In this document: positions 48,718 through 59,850 of the stretch, piece by piece | How positions within the stretch are numbered: position 1 is the stretch's first letter | Layout of the letters: each line of letters starts with the position of its first letter | NCBI GenBank assembly: GCA_947561715.1 | Contig: OX387199.1 | Location: 16,125,001-16,189,000, forward strand | Source of the DNA: Ascidia mentula | Taxonomy: Eukaryota > Chordata > Ascidiacea > Phlebobranchia > Ascidiidae | DNA length: 64,000 bases | Direction of reading: 5' to 3' | The notes under the pieces: generated by a model | The model's database searches: none | Told to the model about the DNA's origin: nothing | What the model saw: the letters and a program-made list of their open reading frames with translations, nothing else | Program-made: the position numbers and the translations under genes

Positions 48718-49887
48718 ATGCAAGGGAAAGTTAGCATTACGTTAATTTTCCTAATTTTGTGTGGATTGTGTTTTTGTTCTCACGGAAATGATTTGAACGA
48801 TAATCGGCTAAAAACGATCTCGGAAAACATTGGAGGTCTTACACGATTATTCAATGATATTGTGGAAAATCGACAAAAAAGGGATTCGGATAGTGTGAGA
48901 CTTCCTCCACTAGGTTTCAATGATAATGCAGAAGATCGACAAAAAAGTGATTCGGATAGTGTGAGACCTCCTCAACTAGGTTTCAATGATAATGCAGAAG
49001 ATCGACAAAAAAGGGATTCGGATAGCGTGAGACCTCCTCCACTAGGTTTCAATGATAATGCAGAAGATCGACAAAAAAGGGATTCGGATAGTGTGAGACC
49101 TCCTCTACCAGGTTTCAATGATAATGCAGAAGATCGACAAAAAAGGGATTCGGATAGTGTGAGACATCCTCAACTAGGTTTCAATGATAATGCAGAAGAT
49201 CGACAAAAAAGGGATTCGGATAGTGTGAGACTTCCTCCACTAGGTTTCAATGATAATGCAGAAGATCGACAAAAAAGGGATTCGGATAGTGTGAGACCTC
49301 CTCCACTAGGTTTCAATGATAATGCAGAAGATCGACAAAAAAGGGATTCGGATAGTGTGAGACCTCCTCCACTAGGTTTCAATGATAATGCAGAAGATCG
49401 ACAAAAAAGGGATTCGGATAGTGTGAGACCTCCTCTACCAGGTTTCAATGATAATGCAGAAGATCGACAAAAAAGCGATTCGGATAGTGTGAGACCTCCT
49501 CTACCAGGTTTCAATGATAATGCAGAAGATCGACAAAAAAGGGATTCGGATAGTGTGAGACCTCCTCTACCAGGTTTCAATGATAATGCAGAAGATCGAC
49601 AAAAAAGGGATTCGGATAGTGTGAGACCTCCTCTACTAGGTTTCAATGATAATGCAGAAGATCGACAAAAAAGGGATTCGGATATGATGGGACCTCCTCT
49701 GCCAGGATTCAATGATAAAGCAGAAAATCGACAAAAAAGGGATTCGGATATGATGGGACCTCCTCTACCAGGATTCAATGATAAAGCAGAAAATCGACAA
49801 AAAAGAGATTCGGATATGGTGGGACCTCCATCCGGATTCAACGAAAACGCAGGAATATCCCCTCCGCGGGGATTACGGAAGGCCTAA
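48718..49887 (+). CDS. Multi-unit secreted peptide precursor (L type, 15 units)
   Basis: Intronless 389-residue ORF. Residues 1-23 form a signal peptide (VSITLIFLILCGLCFCSHG). A ~30-residue linker (NDLNDNRLKTISENIGG...) ends at the first RQKR. Then come 15 units of about 22 residues, typically DSDSVRPPPLGFNDNAEDRQ plus KR. Nearly every unit ends in RQKR, a furin-type RXKR site, so the secretory pathway should release a series of ~20-residue peptides. Two units end in RQKS, predicting uncut double-length peptides. The last three units switch to DSDMMG or DSDMVG, and the protein ends in the array-wide cap GISPPRGLRKA. The near-identical 66-bp DNA repeats point to unequal crossing over. Few Cys outside the signal peptide, so not a disulfide-rich peptide. 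Function unknown: neuropeptide-like, antimicrobial or gamete-related are all possible. Confidence 0.8.
   Translation: MQGKVSITLIFLILCGLCFCSHGNDLNDNRLKTISENIGGLTRLFNDIVENRQKRDSDSVRLPPLGFNDNAEDRQKSDSDSVRPPQLGFNDNAEDRQKRDSDSVRPPPLGFNDNAEDRQKRDSDSVRPPLPGFNDNAEDRQKRDSDSVRHPQLGFNDNAEDRQKRDSDSVRLPPLGFNDNAEDRQKRDSDSVRPPPLGFNDNAEDRQKRDSDSVRPPPLGFNDNAEDRQKRDSDSVRPPLPGFNDNAEDRQKSDSDSVRPPLPGFNDNAEDRQKRDSDSVRPPLPGFNDNAEDRQKRDSDSVRPPLLGFNDNAEDRQKRDSDMMGPPLPGFNDKAENRQKRDSDMMGPPLPGFNDKAENRQKRDSDMVGPPSGFNENAGISPPRGLRKA
48880..49800 (+). repeat. 66-bp coding tandem repeat
   Basis: About 14 head-to-tail copies of a 66-bp unit (GATTCGGATAGTGTGAGACC ... AATGCAGAAGATCGACAAAA). Internal copies are almost identical; the end copies are the most divergent, as expected for homogenisation by unequal exchange. 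Confidence 0.9.
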
Positions 49888-52800
49888 AATTGTAGAAAAA
49901 TACTAAACGCTTCTTATAAGGTGTAGATTTTAACTAACAAAAAAAGAAATGTAATCGCTTGGCTTTCTATATACCATATTTTAGCCTACCCACGTTTTTT
50001 TAGTTAGATTTTATTACCGCAAATATTTATCAGAATATTGTTATGAAGACAATCATTTCAAAAACTTCCACATTTGAAATCTAACGGCTGTAAATATCCT
50101 AATCTTTGGAAAAAGTGGAAATGATGATTATAATTTTGATGCCGCAACTTGCAAATTTCCGGAAGCACGACGCTTGTCTGGCTTAGCTGTAAAAAAACAA
50201 ATACAAAACCAAACACAAAAGTGTTGTATGAACTTTGCTGATTTATTTTACATATTTCAGATCCGCTTATGGATCTAGTGGGGTTGTAGGTGAGGACTGG
50301 AATAAATGTACTGAACATTGTTGGCCTCCAAATATCAAAATTTAAAAAAATATAATCGCATTGGAAGTAATTAAATAACCTAAAGTTGAAATGGACGTAC
50401 AACAGAAAATCCTGTTCCCAGCCAAAGGCCCCACCATGTCATGGTCCAATGCATAACTACAAAGCTGTCTAAACCAATTTCGTACGGAACACTGCTGAGT
50501 GAACGCCAAGTCAGCAAAAACAAACTTGACACACCTCAAAATACAACTTTGGCAGCTATGTAGTCGATTTTTGGATGGGCAAGCAAGCGGAACTCTTTCG
50601 TGTGATCTCGGACAAAGAACACTTAACGCTCAAGTTCTTTCAATCTTCTGGTAATGTAAGTTTTTCCCGAAAACTAAGCGAAAAAAGTATGAGTTGTGCT
50701 TTGCTTTATATACCAATGGCATGTCAATTCATTTTTTGCAATTTGTTGATCTTTAACTGACCTTTAGATGCAACACAGTAAAAAGTAGGTACGCAACATT
50801 TTAGCCGCCATCTCTACGAGCAACCAACCGGAAATATTTTATTGATCTTAGGTAAAAATTATTTGTGCCATGCCTGACGGTTTAATAATTATATTTCATA
50901 AATTGTTGTGTTACAAAAATTTGTGGTACGATAACGGCTTTATATTTCTATTTTTGTGTAATTATCATGATCAGAATTATATATAAGCACAAAAAATTTG
51001 TATATATATAAAAGACTTATAAGGACCTCTGTACAAATAGAAAGCAATGGAAAGCATTTAACCCAGCGCCACATTTGGCTCCACAAGCTTTTCGTAGAGA
51101 CTCGCGTGCAACGTTGTCACGCTCAAGTTCACCACACAATGTTAATACATCCAGGCCGGCGGACAAAACCTTAACCCCAGCACAAGTCGCTTTCTTCATA
51201 AAAACTTTTCGCCTTCTGACTTATTGGTCGCCCATTAATAGGTTTGTATTAGTCCATATTGTGTGTATGTTCTTCTTTATAAGTTTCGAGTCTATTTTCT
51301 ACTAATTTTACGTTTTTATAAAAATATAAATTTTATTGTTTGCTCAAACGAGAAAACTGCCGTTAGTAACTCGTGCTAAAATTTTGGACAGCATAGAATT
51401 TGTTTTGTTTTTTGCAATATGCGCAATTTACAAATGAAATATGTTTTTCCCGCACCAATGTTGGAAGCCAGGTTCGACAGGAAAAAAAAAACAAATCAGG
51501 TTTTCCATCTGTTATATGGGTCGGGCGCTTGGCCGCAAAACCCGCCCTGTTGTGAAAGTTTGGTCAAAGTCGCAAATAAATGTGCTCTCGAGCTCGCTCT
51601 TGCGTTCAACTTCAACTGGTTCAAAGGTAACGTCAGATTGACACAACAGATTATAAAAACGTGCTCCACAGTAAACTTTGCGAAACTTTAGGGCTCATAA
51701 CAACATTTGAAAAGATGTATGGGGTAATAACTACTTTTATGCAAAAAGTTCTCAATATAATTCATGACGTTAGTCAGCTTCATAATGATAAGCTTGACAT
51801 TAGAGTGGTTAATCAGAGAACTTAGAGTGCTGGTTATTAGTCTCAAAAAAGAATGTTAGACATTTGTGTACAAAAAAAAAACACATTGACTGTAACAATT
51901 AGTAACGGATTTGCCTCTAGCTGTTGTGGTATGCTGTTAATGTTAGCTTCCTACCAGTCAAGCTTAGGCCTATTGATAATATATATTCTGCTATACCTAA
52001 AATACTTATGAATTAAGACACGACAGAAATTTGTACGTAGACTGTGAAATGCATTAAAGAAAAGCAGTCGTCCGCGTGGTGGTAATATTGCCTGCAGCCT
52101 GCACAAGCGTAACAGGTATGTCTTCAATAAGCGTGTTAAGCAGTTGGTTCACCTCCAGTTTGGGTGACCTTAAAAGCAGGTAAGCATATGTATATGCAGA
52201 TCCTTGACAAGTGAGGAATTTAGCAGTCTGACCATCAGGCTCATACTTTTCCGTTCATAAATTTCATGCTTGTTATGTGTCTGAGCATAACATCATCAAT
52301 TATGGCGACAGTTTGTCGTAGGCCCCCTCACAAACTTTTCGCACCAGGCCTTACTATGCCAGTGAGGTTTTATGGATTCATGTTTTACGTTAAAAAAAAC
52401 CTGGCCAGGTTTTTGACCGCCTGTCTTAATTGCGACACGGACTCTGAACCTGTGAAAAAAACTCCCATATCTTCCATAAACGTTTTGATATCACTTATCT
52501 ATTCTACCAGCTCTGGGTCGTGGACATTATAAATATGTATGATTCGTCGGTAGAAAAGTGTTAGGAGAGCATCTACTTAGTTGAATATCAAAAGCCCACA
52601 AAGTTATCAATAATGGAAATAACAGGAGAGATTTACATTTACTGTTGTAATCGAGACTTGCATTTGCAAGTTGCCGCCTAAGAATAAAGCTATTCTTTTA
52701 ACGAACAATTAAATGCCATGTCGATTCTCGTGCGTTGTCAGTATTGTAAAGGTGCTGAGAAGTTCTGCTGTAAGTTTCCAAAACTATTGATATTAATATG

Positions 52801-52933
52801 TGAGATTTACCACGTAAAACTACAAAAAGCAATATCTGTATGCAATAAGAGATGCGGAAAAAAGTTTCTCAAACAGCTTCAAGAAGATTATTGGAATTGG
52901 GCGTGGTAAAATAGAAACAGTATGGTAATGATA
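49888..52933. repeat. 3' flank and spacer of precursor unit 1
   Basis: Conserved with the flanks after 53501, 58206 and 61898: TTCAGATCCGCTTATGGATC near 50260, a block with a minus-strand open frame (50405-50590), and CACAAGCTTTTCGTAGAGAC near 51080. 52020-52330 (minus) resembles 55600-55880. From about 52360 the 5' part of the next unit begins. No intact gene seen. Confidence 0.55.
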
Positions 52934-52953
52934 GCACACGATGGCGCTAAAGG
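52934..52953 (+). promoter_or_regulatory. Conserved upstream element of the 140-aa gene
   Basis: Exact GCACACGATGGCGCTAAAGG, ending 125 nt before the ATG at 53079. Confidence 0.6.
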
Positions 52954-53078
52954 ATTGCATCTTCTTCACTTCCAATATTATGAAGTCCCTTTTTCTCACA
53001 GACCAAAATCACCTGCTTGAAGTCGTATGAAAACAGGAGTATTTGATATAGAGGTCTAAAAATCTAGATTCGAAAAGC

Positions 53079-53501
53079 ATGGAAAGGAAAGTTCACGTTG
53101 CCTTAATTTTCTTGATTTTGTGTGGAATGTGCTTTTGTTCTCACGGAAAAGCGTTCAACGGTAAAATGGATTCAGATATTGTCCGACATCCAGCCGGATT
53201 CAACGATAATACAGAAAATCGACAAAAAAGAGATTTGGATATTTTGTTACCTCCAGTCGGATTCAACGATAATGCAGAAAATCGACTAAAAAGAGATTTG
53301 GATATTTTGTTACCTCCAAACGGATTCAACGATAATGCAGAAGATCGACGAAAAAGGGATTTGGATATGCTGAGACCACCACCAGGATTCAACGATAATG
53401 CAGAAGATCGACAAAAAAGGAGTTCGAATATGGTGGCACCTCCAATGGGATTCAACGAATACGCAGGAATAGCGCCTCCGCGGGGATTACGCAAGGACTA
53501 A
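53079..53501 (+). CDS. Secreted peptide precursor (S type, 5 units)
   Basis: Intronless, 140 residues. Signal peptide (VHVALIFLILCGMCFCSHG), then directly KAFNGKM and the first unit, with no L-type linker. Five units follow: DSDIVRHPAGFNDNTENRQ, two DLDILLPP.. units, DLDMLRPPPGFNDNAEDRQ, and a terminal SSNMVAPPMGFNEYA with the cap GIAPPRGLRKD. The four sites are RQKR, RLKR, RRKR and RQKR, all RXKR. Units differ more here than in the 389-residue gene, so this copy has not been homogenised. The GFNDNAE core and Pro-Pro are kept in the first four units. Confidence 0.8.
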   Translation: MERKVHVALIFLILCGMCFCSHGKAFNGKMDSDIVRHPAGFNDNTENRQKRDLDILLPPVGFNDNAENRLKRDLDILLPPNGFNDNAEDRRKRDLDMLRPPPGFNDNAEDRQKRSSNMVAPPMGFNEYAGIAPPRGLRKD

Positions 53502-56500
53502 AATTGTGAAAAAATAGTAAACTCTTCTTGAAATGTGTAGATTTTAACTAACTCAAATGAAATGTAGTAGCTTGTCTTTCTATATTCCGTGTTTAGGCCT
53601 GCCGACGTTATTCAAAGTAACTATTTATTACTGCAAAAATTTCTCATAATATTGTTACAAAGAAACAAATTTTAAAATCAAACCTTCAAAATGTAACGAC
53701 ATGAAATAATTAATCTTTGAAAAAAGTAAAAATGACGATTTAAATTGTGACTTTGCAACTTGCAAATTTCCGTAAACACGACGCTCATCTGGCTTAGCTG
53801 CAAAAAAATACAAAACCAAGCACAAAAGTTTTGTGTGAACTTTCTGATTTATTGTACACATTTCAGATCCGCTTGTGGATCTAGTGGGATATTAGTTGAG
53901 GAATGAAACAGATGTAGATACTGAATGTTGGTCTCCAAATCACGAAATTTATACAAATTGATAAGCGGATTGAAAGTAGTTACATAACCTAATGTTAAGA
54001 TTTACGAACAACAGAATATCCTCGTCACAACCAAACGAGAGGTTTGTCCCATCATGTCATGGTCCAATGCACATCCACAAAGCTGCCTAACCCAATTTCG
54101 TGCGGAACACTGCTGAGTGAACGCCAAGTCACCAAAACCAAACTTGACACTCCTCAAATTACAACTTCGGCAGCTTTGTATCCGATTTTTGAATGGGCAG
54201 GCAAGCGGAACGCTTTTTCGTAAAGGACATTCATCGGTTAAATATTTCAACTGTATCTGTAGTCACCACGCAGAGTTATTGTAGATTTTCCTAAATATGT
54301 GCTTTTTTGCTTGATATACTTTTGATATGCCAATAAATTATTGTGCAATTTTTGATATCATTGAACGACTGAGTAGGTTTAAATTTGTTGCAACAGCGGG
54401 CACGAATCCCGGTCAGGTTTTCTTCTTTGTACACGGGTCGGGCGCTTGGCCAATGCTGCCAGTCACCCCCCCTGATTTTTTTTTAGTGTCGATGTGTCGC
54501 AAATGAATGTGCTGTCGAGTTCGCTCTTGCGGTCAAATTCAAATGCCACGAACATAACGTCAGATTAACACAATAGATTATGAAAGCCAATTGCACAGTG
54601 GATTTCGCGGAACTTCAGAGTTCCAGAAAAACCTCCTGAAAAGCTTCATGGGCTTATAGTAGCTAGTTTGATGCAAAAATATCCCAATATGATTTAAGCC
54701 TTTGTGCAGCTGACGCATTTGCAACGAATTCATAATTAACAAATCTAATCGATGCATATTGTTATGACACGAAAGCCAAGTTGGTCGTTGTGTTGTGAGT
54801 AATTTCCAGTATATCGTCGTTGGCCCAAGTCTGAACATGTCAACGCCAGTGTGCTTTGCCTTCAATGTATGTTGTACAACGTTGTTTCAAACTGGCGCGG
54901 CCATTTCCTCTCTGACCATAGTTTGCGTTTGCGCTGTGCCAGACATTCTGTTCTACACTATTTCGGTTGCCTCGTAAACCGCGTATGTAAAAAGGATTGA
55001 AGTTAGCATTGCCTGCCTTGTGTCTTCATGTTGGCACTCGGCAAGAATAAAATTGTATGTACAAATTGGAAGATTGATTAGTTCGAAAGGAGATTGCCAA
55101 ATTTTAGTCCTAGGACTCATGCCTTTTAAAGGTCAAGGACCTTAAACTCTAGTGTGTGAGATTCACCTAGGAAGTCTATGCCTAAAGTAACCGCTAACAT
55201 ACGTTGCACATTCGTCAACGGTTGTAAGCAACACTCACGACAGCAATAAATTTTATTGTTGCGCATTTTTGACCATGTTTGTGGCAAATGCAAGTGATGT
55301 AAAAGTGTCGTTCCGTCGTTTTGCTGCGTTCTTCCAAACTTGGCCCATGTCAAGTCAATCATTGTATTAGGTGACCACATTTTCGATGGTGAAGTTAGTG
55401 AGGTTTGAAAACAATACGCTTGACGTTATCATAGTTCTTAGTGTGGTTATCAATCGCATTTTTGTAGAAGATTTTAACAAAGAATGCAGAAATTTTTTGG
55501 TATAATGAAACCATATCGACAATAAATAAACGATTGCCTCTGAATGTTGTTGTATGCTGTTAACGTTAACTTTTTCCTAGTCAAGCATATTGATAATATA
55601 CAATCTGCTTTATCTGCACATCTCATGAATTAAGGTACGGCCGAAATTTTCCTCTATAAATGTAGACAGGCAGTAGCCCGCGTAATGGTAACATGACCTA
55701 CGGTTCACCTCCAGTTTGTGTATCCTAAAAATCAGGCTTGCAAATGCAGATCCTTGACAGGTAAGGAATTTAGCAATCGGACCTGATATGCGTTCATATT
55801 TCCCGTTTACAAGTTTCATACTAGTTACGTGTCTGAGCATAGCCTCAGTGTGTTTTATAACTTCATGGTTCAAGTCCAATTTCTTCATTCGTTATATTTC
55901 TCTTTTCATAATGTTGTTGTACGATGTCTCGTTGAGAATGACCAGTACCCCATCTTTGTCAGATTTACATTATACGATGTTATTTCGTGTCACCATCCGT
56001 AAAATCTTACGTAGACTGCATCTCAGGAAGGAGATTATGAGGGAAATTGTTTTGTTTGGGAAGCATTTGCTGCTTCTGCTTGTTTATTGAGTACCTTGGT
56101 AAATATCGATTCCGTGTAGTTCTTGATTTTCAAATACCGATTATGTTAAAGCGCGAAACGTCTGGAATTGAAAGTTTTTCTTTTCTTTTGCACTGAGTGA
56201 AGAAACCCGTCTTGTTGAAGTACAGAGTAATGTTGTTATGCTACTGAACCTTTCGATTTGCCAATAATCGGTCAGAAATAGCCTTTGGTGTGTGACGTCA
56301 CAGCTTGCCCAGACATTTGATGAAACGTTATTTGGGGGTTTTCTAGATTTGAATTCGCTACAGCGATAAAGGTTAATGATCATTGATCGCCGCTATTTTC
56401 AGTGCAGTTTTCAATCTCATTAAGTTGCCATAGCCTAACCACATGCACTTTAATCCTGGCCGGAATTTCGAAACGAATTGTCGCATGTTATTGTTACAAC

Positions 56501-56906
56501 TGTATTACAGTTTTTTCAACCAATGCGTCACGACCTTAAGTTTGGTCGCCTGAGAATTCACTTGGAATGCCAGTAATTGTAATTAAAGCATAACAGACCG
56601 ATTTATGTTTTTTTAGGGCCATAATACTCATTGAGAGCTGCAGATAGGTGGTTTGTCCATATTGGTTTGTACCCAGTTGGGTTGACCGGAAAGTACTACG
56701 AAATGGAAATCTGTTTACCTGCTAGTGTAACTGCTATCGCAATACCACAGTCAACAGCTGAAATAATAATAGCTTGCAGGTCAAAACCGTGTATACATCC
56801 TGTCTGCAGCTGTAGATTTATGTTTTCTAATGCAGCATAAATTAGGGTTTATCTTCAAAAATTTGGAAGATGACTGCAGCAAAATAGAATCGGTATGGTA
56901 AGGAAA
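53502..56906. repeat. 3' flank and spacer of precursor unit 2
   Basis: Repeats the flank of unit 1 (TTCAGATCCGCTTGTGGATC near 53865; the minus open frame at 54030-54250; GGGTCGGGCGCTTGGCC near 54438). Minus-strand frames at 55126-55380 and 55610-55888 are open but unrecognised; the latter has a decayed partner at 52.1-52.3 kb. A dispersed-repeat copy lies at 56670-56815. Confidence 0.55.
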
Positions 56907-56926
56907 GCACAAGATGGCGCTAAAGG
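56907..56926 (+). promoter_or_regulatory. Conserved upstream element, degenerate copy 2
   Basis: GCACAAGATGGCGCTAAAGG, one mismatch; ends 161 nt before the pseudogene ATG. Confidence 0.5.
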
Positions 56927-57087
56927 GTTGTATCAACTTAACTTCGATCATTTATGAAGTCCTTTTTTCCCCAGGTCTGGGAGAAAAAAAGACTTTATGA
57001 ATGATCGACGTTTGTACTTGGAAACGTATATGAAAACACGAATATTCGATAATATGTTTTGAGAGTTTGGATATTGTGATTAAAAGC

Positions 57088-57410
57088 ATGGAAGTTCGCA
57101 ATATGTTACTTTTACTTATTATGTGTGGAATATTCTTTTGTTCCCACGGAAAAGAGTTTGATGATAAACGGGTGAAAACGATTTTGAAAACATTAGATTT
57201 CTTTCGCGAGAATTCAATGATCATGCGAAAATTCGACAAAAAAGAGATTCGGACTTTGTGAGACCTCAACACGGATTGAACAATAACCCAGAAAATCAAC
57301 AAAAAAGTGATTCGGATATTTTGTTACCTCCCTTTCTGTGACAATGTAAAATATAGAATAAACAGAGATTGGGATAGTGTGAAACCTCAATGATAATCCA
57401 GAAATAGACC
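57088..57410 (+). pseudogene. Secreted precursor, L type, frameshifted
   Basis: The signal peptide (MLLLLIMCGIFFCSHG) and the L-type linker start (KEFDDKRVKTILK) are intact, but the frame shifts within the linker and stops at 57261. In another frame the unit pattern continues (FNDHAKIRQKRDSDFVRP, then NPENQQKSDSDILLPP) to a second stop near 57341. Relics of a further unit and of the cap follow. Non-functional as a multi-unit precursor, although a 57-residue secreted product could still be made. Confidence 0.7.
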
Positions 57411-57834
57411 ATCCGACAGGATTAGGCAGGAAATTTGTGAATATCAACTAACCTTTCTTTAAAACTAAATTTGTGAAAATCAACTAACCTTTTTTTAAAA
57501 CGCGTAAATTGTTTTTATAACAGACAGGATATAGTAATTTAGCTTCCTTTGCAATGTGTTTAGAGCAATGATGTGCAATATTTGCCAAGTTACATTTTGC
57601 TTTCATAAACGTTTCTTAATTACTGTTGTCTTAGTGAAATGCATATCTACAAAGCTGACTTACCCAATTAAGTTTCCGAAACCATTGATTAATATGTGAG
57701 AAGTATAAATCACCATGTAAAACTAGTACAGCCATATTTGTATGTAATAAGAGAAGTGGTTATTTTCTCTATAAGCGCTTCAAGAAGAATATTGAAATTG
57801 GGCATAGTAAAGTAGAAACAGTATGTTAATGTTA

Positions 57835-57854
57835 GCACACGATGGCGCTACAGG
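57835..57854 (+). promoter_or_regulatory. Conserved upstream element of the 75-aa gene
   Basis: GCACACGATGGCGCTACAGG, one mismatch; ends 124 nt before the ATG at 57979. Confidence 0.55.
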
Positions 57855-57978
57855 ATTGTATCCACTTAATTTCCGTCTCAAAAATACCTTTTTCTCCCCG
57901 AACAAAACACTTGTACTTGGGAACGTACGAAAACACGAATTTTAGATCTTGTTAGTTGAGAGTCAGGATTTAAACAGC

Positions 57979-58206
57979 ATGGAAATGAAAGTACACATTA
58001 CGTTACTTTTCTTGATTTTGCGTGGATTGTGCTTTTGTTCTCACGGAAAATCATTCAACGATAAAAGGGATTCGGATATGGTGGCACCTCCACCAGGAAT
58101 CAACGATAATGCAGAAAATCGACAAAAAAGAGATTCGGATATGGTGGCACCTCCACCAGGATTCAACGCAGGAATATCCCCTCCGCAGGGATTACGGAAG
58201 GACTAA
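57979..58206 (+). CDS. Secreted peptide precursor (S type, 2 units)
   Basis: Intronless, 75 residues; an in-frame ATG at 57949 is possible, but the 57979 start matches the other family members. Signal peptide (VHITLLFLILRGLCFCSHG), KSFNDKR, one full unit (DSDMVAPPPGINDNAENRQ plus KR) and a terminal unit DSDMVAPPPGFNAGI joined to PPQGLRKD. This is the minimal form of the family: one RQKR site plus a KR dibasic after the signal peptide. The 5' leader GAGAGTCAGGATTTAAACAGC is nearly identical to that of the 94-residue gene. Confidence 0.8.
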   Translation: MEMKVHITLLFLILRGLCFCSHGKSFNDKRDSDMVAPPPGINDNAENRQKRDSDMVAPPPGFNAGISPPQGLRKD

Positions 58207-59683
58207 AATTGTGGAAAAATACCAAACTCTCCGAATAACGTGTACATTTTAACTAACCTAAAAAGAAATGTAGTAGCTTGGCTTTCTATATACCGTATTT
58301 AGGCCTACTTACGGTTTTAAGTTTTTTTTAGATTTGATTACTGCAAACATTTCGTAGAATGTTGTTATGAAAACAAAAATTATAAAACTTCAACCTTCAA
58401 AATCTAACGAAAGTTAATTTCCTAATCTTTGAAAATGTGAAAATTACGATTTTAATTTTGATGTCGCAAGCACTACGCTTATCTGCCTAAGCTGTAAAAA
58501 GCAAATACAAAACCAAACACAAAAGTTTTGTGTGAACTTTTCTGATTTCACAAATTTCAGATCCGCTTATAGATCTAGTAGGGCAGTAGGTGAGGATTGG
58601 AACAGTTGAACTGAACATTGTTGGTCTCCAAATCACAAAATTTATAAAAATTTATAAGCGCATTGGAAGTACATAAATAACTTAAAGTTAAGATTTACGA
58701 ACAACGGAAAATCCTCGTCCCAACCAAACGAGAGGTTTGTCTCGTCGTGGTCCAATGCCCATCCACATAGCTGTCTAACCGTATTTCGTGCGGAACGCTG
58801 CTCAGTGTAGGCCAAGTCAGCAAAAACAAAAATGACGCACCTCCAAAAGCAACTTTGTAGCCTATTTTTGGATGGGCAGTCAAGCGGAACTCTTTTGCGT
58901 GATCTTGGACAAAGAACACTTAACGTTTACGTTCTTTCACTGTTCTGGCAATGTAAGTTTTCCTGAAGATTAAGCCAAAAGAGTATGAGTTGTACCCTTT
59001 TTTGCTTTACATACCAATAGCATGCCAATTCATATTTGCAATTTGTTAAACTTAAATGACTTTTAGATGCGACACAGTAAAAACCAAGCGGAAAACTTTT
59101 ATCGATCTCAGGTAAAAATTATATATGCCTGCCTGACGGTTTGATAATTATATTTCCAACGCTGTTGTTTTACAAAGATTTGTGGCACGATAACGACTTT
59201 ATATTTGTTTTTTTGTGTAATTACCATGATTGGAATTATATGTAAGCGCAAAAAATCTGTACATATGTAAGGCTAATCAGGACTTCTGTACAAATAGACA
59301 ACAATGGAAGGAGTTTAAACATAAGTTATTAAAATCCTAAGGCCACATCTGACTTCACTTGTTTTTCGTAGAGACTCGCGGGCAACGTTGTCACGCTTAC
59401 ATTCACCACAAAATGTTAGTTCAACTAGACCGGCGGACGAAACCTTAACCACACAACTCGCTTTCATCGTCCGTCAACGGGCTTTGTAATTGTTCATATC
59501 ATGTGTGCGTTTTTTTAATTAGTTATGAGTCCATTTCCACCTAATTTTATAAGTTTTTTTTACTATATTATTCCCTGTGGAGAAAAAAGCACTTTATAAG
59601 TGATCGATGGTAATACTTGGGAACTTATGAAAACACTAATATTCGATATTGTGTTTTAAGAGTTTGGATATTGTGATTAAAAG
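58207..59683. repeat. 3' flank of precursor unit 4
   Basis: Same order of blocks as after the other genes: TTCAGATCCGCTTATAGATC near 58557, the minus open-frame block at 58700-58900, then GTAGAGACTCGCGGGCAACG near 59368. No independent gene seen. Confidence 0.55.
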
Positions 59684-59850
59684 CATGCAAAGAAAAGTTA
59701 CTTTTACTTATTTTGTATGGATTGTGCTTTTGTTCGCACGGAAAATAGTTTAACGATATTGGGCTAAAAACGATTTTGAAGAACATTGGTGTTCTTTCGA
59801 TATAATTCAATGATAATGTAGCAATTCGACAAAAAATAGATTCTCTCTGT
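59684..59850 (+). pseudogene. Secreted precursor, L type, degenerate
   Basis: An ATG is followed by signal-peptide DNA (TGGATTGTGCTTTTGTTCGC) with a deletion that shifts frame near codon 6. L-type linker remnants (GGGCTAAAAACGATTTTGAA) and one GACAAAAAATAGATTC unit remnant follow. No upstream element was found, unlike the other copies. Confidence 0.7.

Noticed and set aside
48880..49800. Programmed frameshifting at the A6-G runs coding RQKR
   Set aside because: The run is AAAAAAG but is not in the X XXY YYZ phase, and the zero frame is fully open, so no shift is needed.
49170..49841. 223-codon antisense ORF opposite the 15-unit precursor
   Set aside because: It is the mirror of the 66-bp repeat; a repeat length divisible by three keeps the opposite frame open. 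The sense frame has the signal peptide and cleavage sites.
53141..53494. 117-codon antisense ORF opposite the 5-unit precursor
   Set aside because: Same reason; no independent start context or motif.
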